Shown here: positions 46,870 through 57,449 of the stretch, piece after piece
Layout of the letters: every line of letters starts with the position of its first letter
How positions within the stretch are numbered: the stretch's first letter is position 1
Assembly: GCA_965153355.1 (NCBI GenBank)
Contig: OZ231127.1
Span: 99,138,001-99,202,000, forward strand
Reading direction: 5' to 3'
Source of the DNA: Flaccisagitta enflata
Lineage: Eukaryota > Chaetognatha > Sagittoidea > Aphragmophora
DNA length: 64,000 nucleotides
Translations under genes and position numbers: made by a program
Notes under the pieces: model-generated
Told to the model about the DNA's origin: nothing
The model's input: only the letters and a program-made list of their open reading frames with translations
Databases searched by the model: none

Positions 46870-48915
46870 TGCTCACCATTTCAAAACATATTGAGCTGCA
46901 ACCCTGAAACTGGTCTCAAATATAAAAAAATGTCATCTACTTTAGTTTTGGCAAAATTTTTGATTATTTTTTACATTTCAATCAATTTTTCAGAACTTTA
47001 AGTCTACATGACAGCAAATTTTTTTCTCAAAAAAATCATAATTTTCATGAATATCCAAATTTTTGAAAATATTTTGATGGAACTGAAATCTTTAATATAT
47101 TTCCTGCCATTTGAGACCATCCCCGGGGCTAAAGCTTATTTTCTTTGGAAATGGCATGCAAATAAAGAAAGCTTCATCCTGAAACAAAATAATGAAGAAA
47201 TGTCTTTGCTTCAAAAGTGAATTATTTTGGATGTTTTGCCAATCCTCAACTACCCAATACTCTTGATTAAGGTTTTGCATAAGAAAATCGCAGTATATTA
47301 CCAGTATTCCCTGAAAATTTGAAGACTTTTTGCCAAGTAGTTTAGTTGTAATAAAGGTTTAACATTTTACATTCTGATTTAAAGACGGTGTATATTGGGT
47401 GGTTTGTCCATTTGTTTATCTGTCCATCCATTTATCCATTCATTCATTAGTCCATCTGTTTGTCTTTTGTTTGGTGACACTGTTTTTTTTTTCATTTACA
47501 TGATTGAAATTGTGCTAACCCTGCCCTAATGTTTTAGCCTATTTTGTCACTACGCTAAATACGCTTGCCAACCCGCACATAACTTGGGTAGCCTTTTATC
47601 CAGCATTGTTTCTTTGTTGGGCTTGCTGTTTTTCCGTCAGGCTCTGTAGAATAGTGAGGAGAGAGCCCAATTTTCATTTAAAGTTAAAGATTAACACAAG
47701 AACAAAAAAATGCAACTCAGATGGTTGATCAGAGAGACAGGAAAGAAATAATTCAGACATTTCTCTACTTTAAGCCGTGGCCACTGATCTCCCTTTGCAG
47801 GCACAGATTTCAAATTTACTACAATAGATGTCGTCTAGACATGGACATATGGGGAAATACACTGCAAACCATAAAAAAAGAAACAGCTGTTCTTTAAGAT
47901 ATTTCTCATTAAAAAAAGGATTTTTGATATTTTCTTTGTGGGATATGGAAAGAGTGTCATCAAATGAAGCCAATGTCACAAATCCCACAAGTTTTTATCA
48001 ATTATTTCAAATTTTATAGTAAAAAGCAGATATGGTGTCAAAATTTGTGTATGAACTGTGAATTTTCATAAGATATAAAAAAAAGGAATTGATTTCTATC
48101 CTTTGCAGTACAGGAAATCAATTGATATCATAGATCATTTGAAAGATATTCAAAAGAGCATTCATTTTCCACCAATCTCACATTTTTATCTCAATTCGTT
48201 TAGACACAGTGAAAAAAAGACTGGAGAATACTGAATTTAAAGTTTGAAATGAAAAATTGAAATGAAAGTTTGAAATGAAATGAACCCATTTAACTTTAAA
48301 CTGATGCCATTTCCAAACGAGTAAAACCAGGAGGCTGGGATTTGTCTAGAATTGAAGATCTTTTGAAGATCTTTCAAATGGTTACTGATTCTGTTACCTT
48401 TTTTACATTCAAGCATGGATATCTTAAGAGAGGAAAAATGACTTTCATCTTTTAAATTTGTATAATGAAAAAATTCTTTCTTTTGTCATTCATAATGAAT
48501 AGGTCTAAATCAAGAGAAAACCGATCAATATACATGAGATTGAGAAGGCCCTTCCAAAAATCTGTCATCTGAGCAGTTTCTGGAGTTGCTAGCTCAATTT
48601 GTTCAGTAATTACAACAGTTTTACTAAAATTTGTCACCTATAAACTTTGAAAGAAAATCTGTTGTGTTCTCACTTAGGTTTCAATACATTTGTATTCATT
48701 TTAACATAAAGTCCAAACAAATTGATCAAATTTGATAGGATTGGTTGCAAATTGTTTATTTTTTAAAGCTCTTTGAAACACTCATGCATAATGATTTGAT
48801 TTGATGAATTTGAACTATGTAAAAGTAGAATGAAAGTTGTTTCTTTTTTTATGAGTTGCACTGTACATATTTGGAAGACAATTAACATAATAGACTGATA
48901 TTTGGAATATAAACT
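46870..48915. other. Intergenic, decayed fold-back arms
   Basis: 46870-47400 resembles the fold-back family at 26262 (AATTTGAAGACTTTTTGCCA, AAAGACGGTGTATATTGG). 47818-47860 (AGATGTCGTCTAGACATGGA) is mirrored at 49325-49370 (CCATGTCTAGATGACATCT). 48100-48400 has AGATCTTTCAAATGG-type sequence shared with 39230. No gene recognised. Confidence 0.5.
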
Positions 48916-49280
48916 GATACAAGGATGCTACGTTGATGATGGGGATTGACTGCTATGGAAACATATTTTCATGTTTTCCTGCTAAAATATCTTTTTTTTT
49001 TCAGAAAGATTGTTCAACATTTACTACAAATTTGCCACAATTTGTTCTGTAAGAATATCACTCGTGTAGCAGTTAGGGATCTTTACTCATAGTGACGCTT
49101 CCTAGCAACCGCTAAACGAGCAACATCTTTACAAAACATATTTGTGGGAAAGTTGAAGCAAATTTGATTTTAAGCAATGTTCTGTCAACAATTTTTTGAA
49201 AATGTTCATATTTAAGCGGGAATACATAGAAATGCAACCGATGACCATCATCAATAAAGCATTCTTTTATTAGTTCATAT
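48915..49280. mobile_element. Palindromic MITE, second copy
   Basis: GGATGCTACGTTGATGATGG, TGCTATGGAAACATATTTTC and AGAATATCACTCGTGTAGC mirror the right side GGGAATACATAGAAATGCAA, CATCATCAATAAAGCATTC. The ends carry CATATTCTAAATATCAGTC and TGATATTTGGAATATAAAC. The same family as at 16870. Confidence 0.62.
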
Positions 49281-49394
49281 TCTAAATATCAGTCATTCAT
49301 GTTAATTTGTATTCCTGATATGAATTCCTCCATATTTCCATGTCTAGATGACATCTACTGTGTATCAGGATGGATGGAGGCACAGAAGGAGGAA

Positions 49395-49530
49395 TGTAAG
49401 TCCCCCTGTGCTTTACAGGACTTTGTTCCTTTATGGGCTGCTGCCCTGCTTCCCCCCCCGTTCCATTTCACAATCATGCAAAGCAGGGCAACAGGTATTG
49501 CTGGCCACTTGATGCCCTGGTTGACCTATT
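49395..49530 (-). mobile_element. Family 1 element, short copy j next to gene B stop codon
   Basis: Contains TCCCCCTGTGCTTTACAGG, GGGCTGCTGCCCTGCTTCC and the degenerate outer end GCCCTGGTTGACC. No minisatellite cargo. The outer border lies within about 10 bases of the TGA of gene B, so it must form part of the 3' untranslated region or replace it. Confidence 0.6.
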
Positions 49531-49532
49531 CA

Positions 49533-49636
49533 TCATATCTCCTCAAATTTGTAGCCAAATTCTTCAGAAAACTTGAAGAAATCCCGAGTGCGATAAATGG
49601 GGATAAGACTGGACAAATACTCATCGGGTCCTTGGC
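49533..49636 (-). CDS. Tyrosinase/TYRP-like gene B, terminal exon with stop codon
   Basis: The last coding exon runs from acceptor ttttttttttcag to the TGA at 49535-49533. It encodes QGPDEYLSSLIPIYRTRDFF, then KFSEEFGYKFEEI and stop. It matches the vertebrate MVPFxPxYRNxDxFxSSxxLGYxY block that ends the tyrosinase catalytic domain. The protein stops right after the GY motif, so there is no transmembrane anchor or cytosolic tail as in vertebrate melanosomal enzymes. A soluble secreted form is likely (inference). A family 1 mobile element begins within about 10 bases downstream of the stop. Confidence 0.88.
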
Positions 49637-49756
49637 CTGAAAAAAAAAGAGAAGATATCAAATAGTATTACACTTGTAAGGACAATTGTCACCAAAAAGT
49701 GACAAGATCCTCTTCGCATTAGCTGATTTTTTTTAGAGGAATTGAAAATTTCTTAC

Positions 49757-49810
49757 CTGGTGGACAGAAGAGAAACCGTCCAATAGGAGCTGTCATATTG
49801 GTTTCATCAC
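49757..49810 (-). CDS. Tyrosinase/TYRP-like gene B, fourth visible exon
   Basis: A 54-nt exon from acceptor gttatcag to donor gtaaga. Its first two bases finish the split Gly and its last base begins the next split Gly. It encodes DETNMTAPIGRFLFCPP. The API(G) motif corresponds to APIGHN in vertebrate tyrosinases and TYRPs. NMT is a possible N-glycosylation site. The phases on both sides fit exactly. Confidence 0.83.
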
Positions 49811-50041
49811 CTGATAACAAACAAAGCCACTTCCTATAAGTCGCGTGCCGGACATGAGTCCTGAAATCACAAGGCTCACCTTGCTCACTCGCTCTGCGTT
49901 CTGCTTTGTTATGCTAGCTCATTCCATTCACAGGCTCGCTCACTCACTTTGCTCACTCCAGCATGGGAGAGTCAAAATTTTATATCATATTCACGCTGAA
50001 AACGCGTTAAATGGGAATTCTTTTATTCAAGATGTACTCAC

Positions 50042-50096
50042 CATAAATTGGGCAATTGTAAGGAACACCTTTGTGGGGATTTTTGCGCATCCACAT
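50042..50096 (-). CDS. Tyrosinase/TYRP-like gene B, third visible exon
   Basis: A 55-nt exon from acceptor catttctaacag to donor gtgagt, starting in phase 0 and ending one base into a Gly codon. It encodes MWMRKNPHKGVPYNCPIY. Joined to the previous exon this gives RLFE-MWMRKNP, matching the vertebrate (D/E)xW(L/M)(K/R)R segment that follows CuB. The introns on each side are only 116 and 231 bp, unlike the giant intron upstream. Confidence 0.85.
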
Positions 50097-50212
50097 CTGT
50101 TAGAAATGAGTAAATTTCTTTTTCTCGCGCTTTTTAAAGCATCTTTAACAACCATCGATCATTTTAGAAAAGAACGCATACTCAATCAAAATGGACCTCT
50201 ATGAAAGTTTAC

Positions 50213-50260
50213 CTCAAAGAGTCGATCCACATTGTTGTGTAGCATGAAGAAGAGTGGATC
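50213..50260 (-). CDS. Tyrosinase/TYRP-like gene B, exon with third CuB histidine
   Basis: A 48-nt exon, 16 codons, phase 0 at both ends, between acceptor tgttttatccag and donor gtaaac. It encodes DPLFFMLHNNVDRLFE, the tyrosinase DPxFxxxHxxxD signature. Aligned position by position with the usual DPxFFLHHxNVD, the copper-binding His (HisB3) is kept, but the residue before it is Leu rather than His. Vertebrate TYRP1 and DCT also have a non-His residue there, while tyrosinase itself has HH. The spacing from HisB2 is 22 residues, as expected. The intron before it is 10.9 kb. Confidence 0.9.
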
Positions 50261-50299
50261 CTGGATAAAACAATTGTTCATGAAGGTGAGAAAACTTAT

Positions 50300-50318
50300 G
50301 ATCATAAGAGAGAGAGAG

Positions 50319-50397
<79 letters not shown>
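50300..50397 (+). repeat. (GA)n microsatellite beside gene B exon
   Basis: About 95 bp of GA, 45 bp upstream (in transcription) of the CuB third-histidine exon, so the transcript has (TC)n just before that exon's branch site and acceptor. Confidence 0.95.
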
Positions 50398-50398
<1 letters not shown>

Positions 50399-51129
50399 GT
50401 ACACACAGACAGTGAGACACAGAAAGAGACAAACAAACCTACATTCAGAAAACCAGGTGGACAAGCAGAAACATAGATCAAAATAGACAGAGAATCAGCA
50501 AGAAAAAAAATGAGAGATAGACAGGATCAGACTGGCAGCCAGACAGAAAGAAGCAGAGATAGAGATAAAGAAGAAAGAGACAGAAAGGAAGACAGACTAA
50601 CATACCAAAACAATAACAGATATCACGCGGATCAAAAAAGAAGAACAACTAGTGGCGTTTGCCGTATTGTGTTCCACGAAAACTTGATTAGGCATGAAAA
50701 AGAAAGGCAACAATTCATAAAGCATTTCTAATAATAATAACCGGACAAATCTGTTTCGTAGATAATGGCCGCCTGTGGGTGGCCCAACTACCACCAGTGG
50801 GCAACCTCACTGCCGCTTATAGGCAGCCTCACTGCCGCGTGTGGTTAGTAGGGTGGTCATGAAATAGAGTCAAATTTCCAAAAAGGATAAACTCTAGTTT
50901 TTTGCATAAATGTACAAAAAAAGAAGGTTTTACCACAAGTAGAGGTCCGAATTTGAAGATTAAACCATGGCAGCAAAACTAAAGGCTTCCTATGGCAGTT
51001 AAAAAAATCCCCACAGCAACCCTATAGTTTCTTGTTTGATTTCACACCCCAGCTCGTGAGAAATCCTTTATCTATTGAACATTTTTACAAAAAGCTCAAG
51101 TACATCAATATATGAAATTTGACCCCATT

Positions 51130-51344
51130 CTGGACCACCCTAGTGAGCAGTCCCACGGCCCCCCGTAGGCGGTCCAACTGTCGCCTGCGGGCGGTCCCAC
51201 TGCTGCCTGCGGGCGGTCCCACTGCCACCTGTGGGCGGTCCCACTGCCGCCTGTGGGCGGTCCCACTGCCACCTGCAGGCGGTCCCACTGCCGCCTGTGG
51301 GCGGTCCCACTGCTGCCTGTGGGCGGTTCCACTGCCACTGCCGC

Positions 51345-51348
<4 letters not shown>
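51130..51348 (+). repeat. 22-bp GC-rich minisatellite
   Basis: About nine units of GTGGGCGGTCCCACTGCCGC CT. It lies directly before a (GT)n tract (51349-51430). The inverse, GGGACCGCCCACAGGCGGCA GT, forms about five units at 59110-59225. Each unit is itself nearly palindromic (GGCGGTCCCACTGCCGCC). Confidence 0.85.
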
Positions 51349-51419
<71 letters not shown>

Positions 51420-51432
51420 TGTGTGTGTGGGT
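51349..51432 (+). repeat. (GT)n microsatellite
   Basis: About 80 bp of GT between the 22-bp and the 29-bp minisatellites. A possible Z-DNA former. Confidence 0.95.
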
Positions 51433-51479
51433 GTGGAAAGCAGTATTATGCGACATAGATTGGAGAACGCTAGTCTAAT

Positions 51480-52480
51480 ACATTGGAACAAACTGGGTGG
51501 TGTGACATACATCAGAGAAAACTGGGTGGTGTGACATACCTTGGAAAATTCTGGTCTGTGTAACATACATCGGAGAAAACTGGGTGGTGTGACATACATC
51601 CGAGATTTCTGGGCTGTGACATTCATCAGGGAAAACTTGATGGTGTGACATACATTGGAGAATTCTAGGCTGTGTGACATAAATTGGAGAAATGTAAATT
51701 GGAGAGTTTTGGGCTATGTGACATACATCAAAAAAAATTGTGACATACATTGGAGAATTCCCGGTTGTGTGACATACATTGGAGAAAACTGGGAAATGTA
51801 ACAAACGTCAGAGAATTCTGGATTATGTGACATACATTGAAGAAAACCAAAAGGTGTGACAGTGAGGGCTCACAAGGCCTTCTTCCATATTTTTAATTTG
51901 GGTATAGTGAGGGATGTTGTTCCACCTGTCATACATTGGAGAATTCTGGGCTGTGTGACATACATTGGAGAAAACTGGATGGTATGACATACATCGGGGA
52001 ATTTTGGGCTGTGTGACTTACATTGGAGAAAACTGGGTGGTGTGACATTCATTGGAGAATTCTGGGCTGTGTGACATACATCGGCAAAAACTGGTTTGTG
52101 TGACATACATTGGAAAAAACTGGGTGGTGTGACATTTATTGGAGAACTCTGGGCTGTGTGACATACATCGGAGAAAACAGGGTGGTATCCAAAGGCTCTC
52201 ATCCTTAAGTAAGATAGGGGTTGAGAAGGAATGTTGTCCAACTTTCATAGATTGGAGAATTCAAAACTGTGTGACATACATTGAAGAAAACTGGGTGGTG
52301 TGATATACATTGGATGATTCTGGGTTGTGTGACGTACATAGGAGGAAACTGGGTGGTGTGACATACATTGGAGAATCTTAGGCTGTGTGACATATATCGG
52401 AGAAAACTGGGTGGTGTGACATACATCAGAAAAAACTGGGTGGTGAAACATATATAGGTGTATTCTGGGTTATGTGACAT
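51480..52480 (+). repeat. 29-bp dimeric minisatellite, forward orientation
   Basis: Alternating 29-bp units: TGTGACATACATCGGAGAAA/ACTGGGTGG and TGTGACATACATTGGAGAAT/TCTGGGCTG, giving a 58-bp higher-order unit. It is interrupted by spacers with CAAGGCCTTCTTCCATATTT and GAGGGATGTTGTTCCACC. Read as protein it gives pseudo-proteins built on MYVTQPRIL and MSHHPVFSDVCHT, which are artefacts. Opposite-orientation blocks are at 57845-59100. Confidence 0.85.
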
Positions 52481-52589
52481 GGTTTCTTAACAATGTTACC
52501 CTCGGGTGATTTGTTGAATTTTGGTAACAAAGGTAATAGACATAGCTGGGCAGGATTCCGGTTGGAGAAAAGCTCAATTTTAAGGGTTT

Positions 52590-53315
52590 TGAAAAAAAAA
52601 AAATTGGACCCATCACAGATTATTGCACAGGGGACCTAAAGAGGCTGTAGAATCTGATTCTGACATTCATTTTGACCTAAATAGAGCCAAAAAAATTAGA
52701 AACGGTTTTTTGTGTAAAAAATTGAGTTTTTTGCTATAGAAACACAAATTTTTCAACATCTTTTTGTCAATTTGGACTGAAATTGATGTATTTTGATCAT
52801 TTGTACTGTGCTAATTCGATTTTTAGTGTATTTACACAATTTTTGCTAAATTTGAAAATTTGCACTTTGATCTCATTTGCATATTGCGGTTTTGCGTTTT
52901 TCGCCTGTAACATGTATGCTTTTTTAAGTACATCAATGAAAGTTATACTGACAGCATATCTTACCCTAAGAAACTGTTCCAAAATAAAAGTTTTTGAATT
53001 TTTTGATTTTTGGGTCATTTCTTCATATTTGGGGATTTTAATGCTATTTTTGAGCCTCTTAGACCTATACTAAATTATTCTAGGTTCACTATAATATCAA
53101 TTGCTATTGGTACTTCATGTTTCTGCAGAAAAAAAATACAAAACGTTTCATTTTATACTATTTTTTTATGAAAAATAGCTGTTTTTGCCACAAAAATCCG
53201 TTTCTAATTTTTTTAGCTCAAGTTGGGTCAAAATGGATATCAGAATCTTGTTCTACAGCCTTTATGGGTCCCCTGTGCCAAAATCTGGGATGGGTCCATT
53301 TTTTTTCATTTCTTT
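52590..53315. mobile_element. Fold-back element, second copy
   Basis: Ends TTGGACCCATCACAGATTAT/GCACAGGGGACCTAAAG and the inverse GGGTCCCCTGTGCCAAAATC/GGGATGGGTCCATT. The centre keeps TTTGCATATTGCGGTTTTGC and CTTACCCTAAGAAACTG. It is shorter and more asymmetric than the copy at 10888, in the large intron of gene B. Confidence 0.72.
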
Positions 53316-53515
53316 AAGCTTTTTGCAAGTGGGATTCCTGTCCGTAGCCCTTAACTATTTTGGTAAGGAATTTTCTTTTGGGTTAGAGTGAGAGGGAATG
53401 TGTTTCAAATCCTGTTTTATGGAAAACTAGGAGTGATGCGCGTAGTAACTAGTCAATGAAGGCTCACAAGGCCCTCTTCCATTTATTTTAGTTTGTACAT
53501 CTGTACAAAAATTTA

Positions 53516-53926
53516 CTATGCGAATCAAAAAAAAAGCCGCACCCTTTTGTAGTTGAGTGGAAGAGACACAAAAAATTAATTCAAAGTTTTTTTATTCAAC
53601 TGATTTTGAAGATTTTTGAATTTGCTTTCATTCTAGACCAACCCCAGGTCTGTATCTCAAACCGTTTAGGAGATAGAGCTTGCTAAAGTGAACCTCTCTT
53701 TTGCAGAAAAGCTCATTTTTCAATAGGATTGCAAAACTGAAAATGACAATGTTTTCACTCTTTTTTATGCCATTTCTAAACGAATAAAGCTAGAAATACC
53801 AGATTGGAGCCAAATGAAAGATCTCATTAAGATCTTCAAAATGGTCTAAGATTTTGTATAAATATTTTGAAATTTAATATGATAAAATGCTATTTAAAAG
53901 TGCGGCTTTTTTATTGATTCGCGTAG
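53516..53926. mobile_element. MITE with CTATGCGAATCAA ends and TA duplication
   Basis: Left CTATGCGAATCAAAAAAAAA GCCGCAC. Right is the inverse of CTACGCGAATCAATAAAAAA GCCGCAC. TA flanks at 53514 and 53927. The interior (ACCGTTTAGGAGATAGAGC) resembles 9120-9300. A further right end (GTGCGTCTTTTCTTTTTATT CGCGTGGTA) is at about 61110-61136, next to a gene B exon. Confidence 0.7.
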
Positions 53927-54070
53927 TATGTTACATGTTCATGGCAAGTATGTTGATAGGGGCAGTCTGTTGGTGGGCAGGGGCAGTAATGCAGGTGGGC
54001 TGGGGCTGTCTTGTAGGTGGGCAGGGGCTGTTATGCTTAAAAATCACAAATTTGGCCAATTTTGCATCAT
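53917..54070. repeat. Inverted repeat with 57290-57450 (GGGCAGGGGC motifs)
   Basis: ATGGCAAGTATGTTGATAGG, GGTGGGCAGGGGCAGTAATG and TTGGCCAATTTTGCATCATT recur inverted at 57290-57450 (AATGATGCAAAATTGGCC, GCCCCTGCCCACCTACAAGA, ATACTTGCCATAAACACG). The separation is about 3.2 kb and encloses the giant family 2 element and the conserved protein fragment. Confidence 0.7.
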
Positions 54071-54152
54071 TGTATTATTTTGTATTATGAACCAACCTTA
54101 GGATGGATGGGCACACTCTCTTAAAGAGTCGCTTTGCAAGCAACTTAAACAT

Positions 54153-56288
54153 GAACAAGGCCAACACCTATAAGTCGCGTGCAGGACAAAAATAACTGAA
54201 CTGAACTGACTCCTTATTGTATCTTTTTATCGAAAATCAAACTTAAAAGCAACCCAAAACAGACCCAAACCAGACCCAAACCAGACTCAAACCAGACTCA
54301 AACCAGACTCAAACCAGACTCAAACCAGACTCAAACCAGACTCAAACCGGAATTAAACCAGACCTAAATCAGACATAAACCAGACATAAACCAGATTTAA
54401 GCCAGACTCAAACCAGACTCAAACCAGACTCAAACCAGACTCAAACCAGACTCAAACCAGACTCAAACCAGACTCAAACCAGACTCAAACCAGACTCAAA
54501 CCAGACTCAAACCAGACTCAAACCAGACTCAAACCAGACTCAAACCAGATTCAAACCAGACTTAAACCAGACCGAAACCAGGCTCAAACCAGGCTCAAAC
54601 CAGGCTCAAACTAGAATCAAACCAGACTCAAACCAGACTCAAACCAGACTCAAACCAGACTCAAACCAGACTCAAACAAGAATTAAACCAGACCAAAACC
54701 AGACCAAAACCAGACCAAAACCAGACCTAAATCAGACCTAAATCAGATCTAAATCAAACAAAAACCAGACACAAACCAGACATACACCAGACCTAACCCA
54801 GACCTAAACCAGACATAAATCAGACATGAACCAGTCTTAAACCAGACTTAAACCAGACTTAAACCAGAGTTAAACCAGACTTAATCCAGACTTAAACCAG
54901 ACTTAAACCAGACTTAAACCAGACTTAAACCATACTTATCTTCAATATCATTTTAACCAGCAGACTTAAACCAGCAGACTTAAACCATTAGACCTGCAGA
55001 CTTAAACCATTAGATTTAAACCAGCAGACTTCAACCAGCAGACTTTAACCAGCAGACTTTAACCAGCAGACTTTAACCAAAATGACCAAAAATGACCAAA
55101 AATGACCAAAATGACCAAAATGACCAAAATGACCAAAATGACCAAAGATGACCAAAGATGACCATAAATGACAAGAATGACCAATTTGGCCAAAATAACC
55201 AAAAATGACCAAAATGACCAAACATGACCAAAATGACCAAAAACGAACAAAAATGTCAAAAAAGACCAAAAATGACCAAAAATAACAAAAATGGACCAAA
55301 AATGACCAAAAACGACCAAAATGACCAAATGACCAAAAACGACCCAAAATGACCAAAATGACCAAAGATGACCAAAAATGACCAAATGATGCAAAAATTA
55401 TCAAAGTGACCTAAAATGACCTAAAATGACCTCAAATGACCTGAAAAGTCCAAAAATGACCAAAAATGACCAAAATGACCAAAAATGACAAAAATGACAC
55501 AAAATGACCCAAGATGACCCAAGACGACCTAAAATGACCAAGAATGATCAAAATGACCAAATTGATCAAAAATGACCAAATGACCAACATGACCAAAATG
55601 CCCAAAAATGATAAAAAGACCAAAAATGACAAAAAATGACCAAAATAGCAGAAATGTCCAAAAATGACACAAAATGACCCAAAACAACCCAAATGACCCA
55701 AAATGACCAAAATGACCAAAATGATCAATATGACCAAAATTGATCAAAATGACCAAATGACCAAATGACCAAATGACCAAAAATGACCAAAAATGACCAA
55801 AATGACAAAAATGATCAAAATAACAAGAATGACCCAAAATGATCAAAATGATCAAAATGATCAAAATGATCAAAAATGATCAAAATGATCAAAAATGACC
55901 AAAAATGACCAAAATGACCAAAATGCCAAAATGACAAAAATGATCAAAGTGACCAAAAATGACCAAAAATGATCAAAAATGATTAAAAATGATTAGAAAT
56001 GATTAAAAATGATTATGAATGATCAAAAACGACCAAAAATGACCAAAAATGACCAAAAATGACCAAAATGACCAAAATGACCAAAATGACCAAAATGACC
56101 AAAAATGACCAAAAATGACCAAAAATGACTAAAAGCAACCAAAAATGACCAAAAATGACTAAAAGCAACCAAAAATGACCAAAAATGACACAAAAAAGCA
56201 AAGTGTTACCGACCGACCGACCGACCGACCGACGGACCGACCGACCGACCGACAGAGCGGGTTGTAGAGTCGCGTGCACGCGACAAAA
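54153..56288 (+). mobile_element. Family 2 element (2B type), giant copy with satellite cargo
   Basis: Opens with AACAAGGCCAACACCTATAA and GTCGCGTGCAGGACAAAAA. It ends about 2.1 kb later with GACCGACCGACCGACCGACG, GGGTTGTAGAGTCGCGTGCA and the hairpin AGTCGCGTGCACGCGACA, its last base mismatched, followed by AAAA. Between the ends lie an 11-bp array AAACCAGACTC (54240-54950), GCAGACTTAAACCA units, then a 10-bp array AAATGACCAA (55080-56180). This is by far the longest family 2 copy here. Confidence 0.75.
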
Positions 56289-56568
56289 AAATGAATAATG
56301 ATATTGTACATCTCAAAGCAGACACGCTTTTTATTACTACATCAGTTTTGCAATCAAATCTAAAAAATGTTGCTAAAATGTGTTTTGCTGTTGTTTCATC
56401 CAAAGCGAATTTCATTCCATCCAAAACCTGAAAATGTTTTTAATACATTTCTGGTTTTAGTTTATGTTTCATTTTTTTTTCATGCCTTTTTCTCTTGCAA
56501 AATGTACAACTCGAGCAAAAGACGAGAAGTCACCATTTGGTGTGCCTGCACCTCTGATGAATGATTGA

Positions 56569-56920
56569 CTGCCTACAAAAAGAGATGTTGGAGCCTTTTA
56601 CATGATGAAACGGGCTGAGATGGAGGCTCAACAACCAAGAATACCCACTATTCATGATGTTGCTACAAAGGTAGTGAATAGCTTTCAATGAAATGTTTTT
56701 ATCATGAAAATCTTCTAAAAGGCAAATGCAAAGACGTTTTAATGCTACTCTAAGGTTGCAGAAGATATTGAATTTTTGTGGGTGGAGCAAGCAAAGTTGA
56801 AAGTCATTTCGTCAAAAGCAATTGCGCAGCGTGTGTCAGATCTTGTGAAATTGAGTAAAGATGTCAGTCGCCGAAGTGTCTCTACGACAAGCGTAACATT
56901 TCAAAGAAAAGCTGATGAAG
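56569..56920 (+). pseudogene. Two-exon fragment of an uncharacterised conserved protein
   Basis: Two blocks read in the same phase across an apparent 84-bp intron (56671-56754, gtagtg...taag). The first, 56569-56670, contains LPTKRDVGAFYMMKRAEM and PRIPTIHDVATK. The second, 56755-56920, contains VAEDIEFLWVEQAKLKVISS and a Ser/Arg-rich tail to a possible donor at 56921. The pattern resembles an uncharacterised invertebrate protein group with a (V/L)PTKKDV...IxDxxTxxxxDIxxLW layout. This is recognition from memory, not a search. An in-frame TGA directly precedes the first block, and the likely upstream part (KRREVTIWCACTSDE) is in another frame, so this is probably a decayed copy. Function unknown. 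Confidence 0.4.
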
Positions 56921-57449
56921 GTTGATTTATTATGAATTAAGGGTAAGATGAAAGGATCGATGGACAGATTCACGATTAGACAGGCAGATGGATGGACAGA
57001 TAGACAGATGGATGGAGGGCTACACTGACAGATGGAGAGATAGATAAACAGACAAACAGACAGATAGACAGACTGACAAACAGAAAAAAACATGATCATC
57101 ACGATTTTATCCTTGAGCGTGGAAGCACTGCAGGTTAGAAAAGATTTTTGGTCACATGAATGACAAATGGCTTCCTATACTGAATATGATCATATTTGAA
57201 AGTGGTATGAAAAGGATTCCAAAGGTGAGTGGTATGCAACCTAGCATCATAACCCAAATGGATAATCACATGTCAGGTTTAGAATGGTTCATAATAGGAA
57301 AATTTACAATGATGCAAAATTGGCCAAAATTGTGATTTCTAAGCATAACAGCCCCTGCCCACCTACAAGACATCCCCAGCCCACCTGCAATACTGCCCCT
57401 GCCCACCCACTGACTGCCCCTAACAACATACTTGCCATAAACACGTAAC

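Larger units (their letters stand above)
38550..46870. repeat. Nested large inverted repeat (about 8.3 kb)
   Basis: Successive blocks on the left recur inverted on the right. 38590-38960 (CAAGTTGGGCTATGTTG, AGCCCTACGGGG, CTTCAAGATGTAAGAGACTA) recurs at 46560-46870. 38960-39735 (GGAGTACTGCCACTTTTATG, TCAAGCTAGAAATGCCAG) recurs at 43140-43905. 39740-40580 recurs at 41730-42530. The centre is near 41.2 kb in AGGCCTGAGAGGGC repeats. The right side carries an extra 2.6 kb (43905-46560) of roughly 500-bp repeats and three family 2 copies. No gene is recognised. Open frames across it come from repeats. Confidence 0.7.

Noticed and set aside
51480-52470. CRISPR-like array (regular 29-bp repeats)
   Set aside because: There are no spacers: the repeats are contiguous tandem units that alternate in two types. 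Eukaryotic minisatellite.
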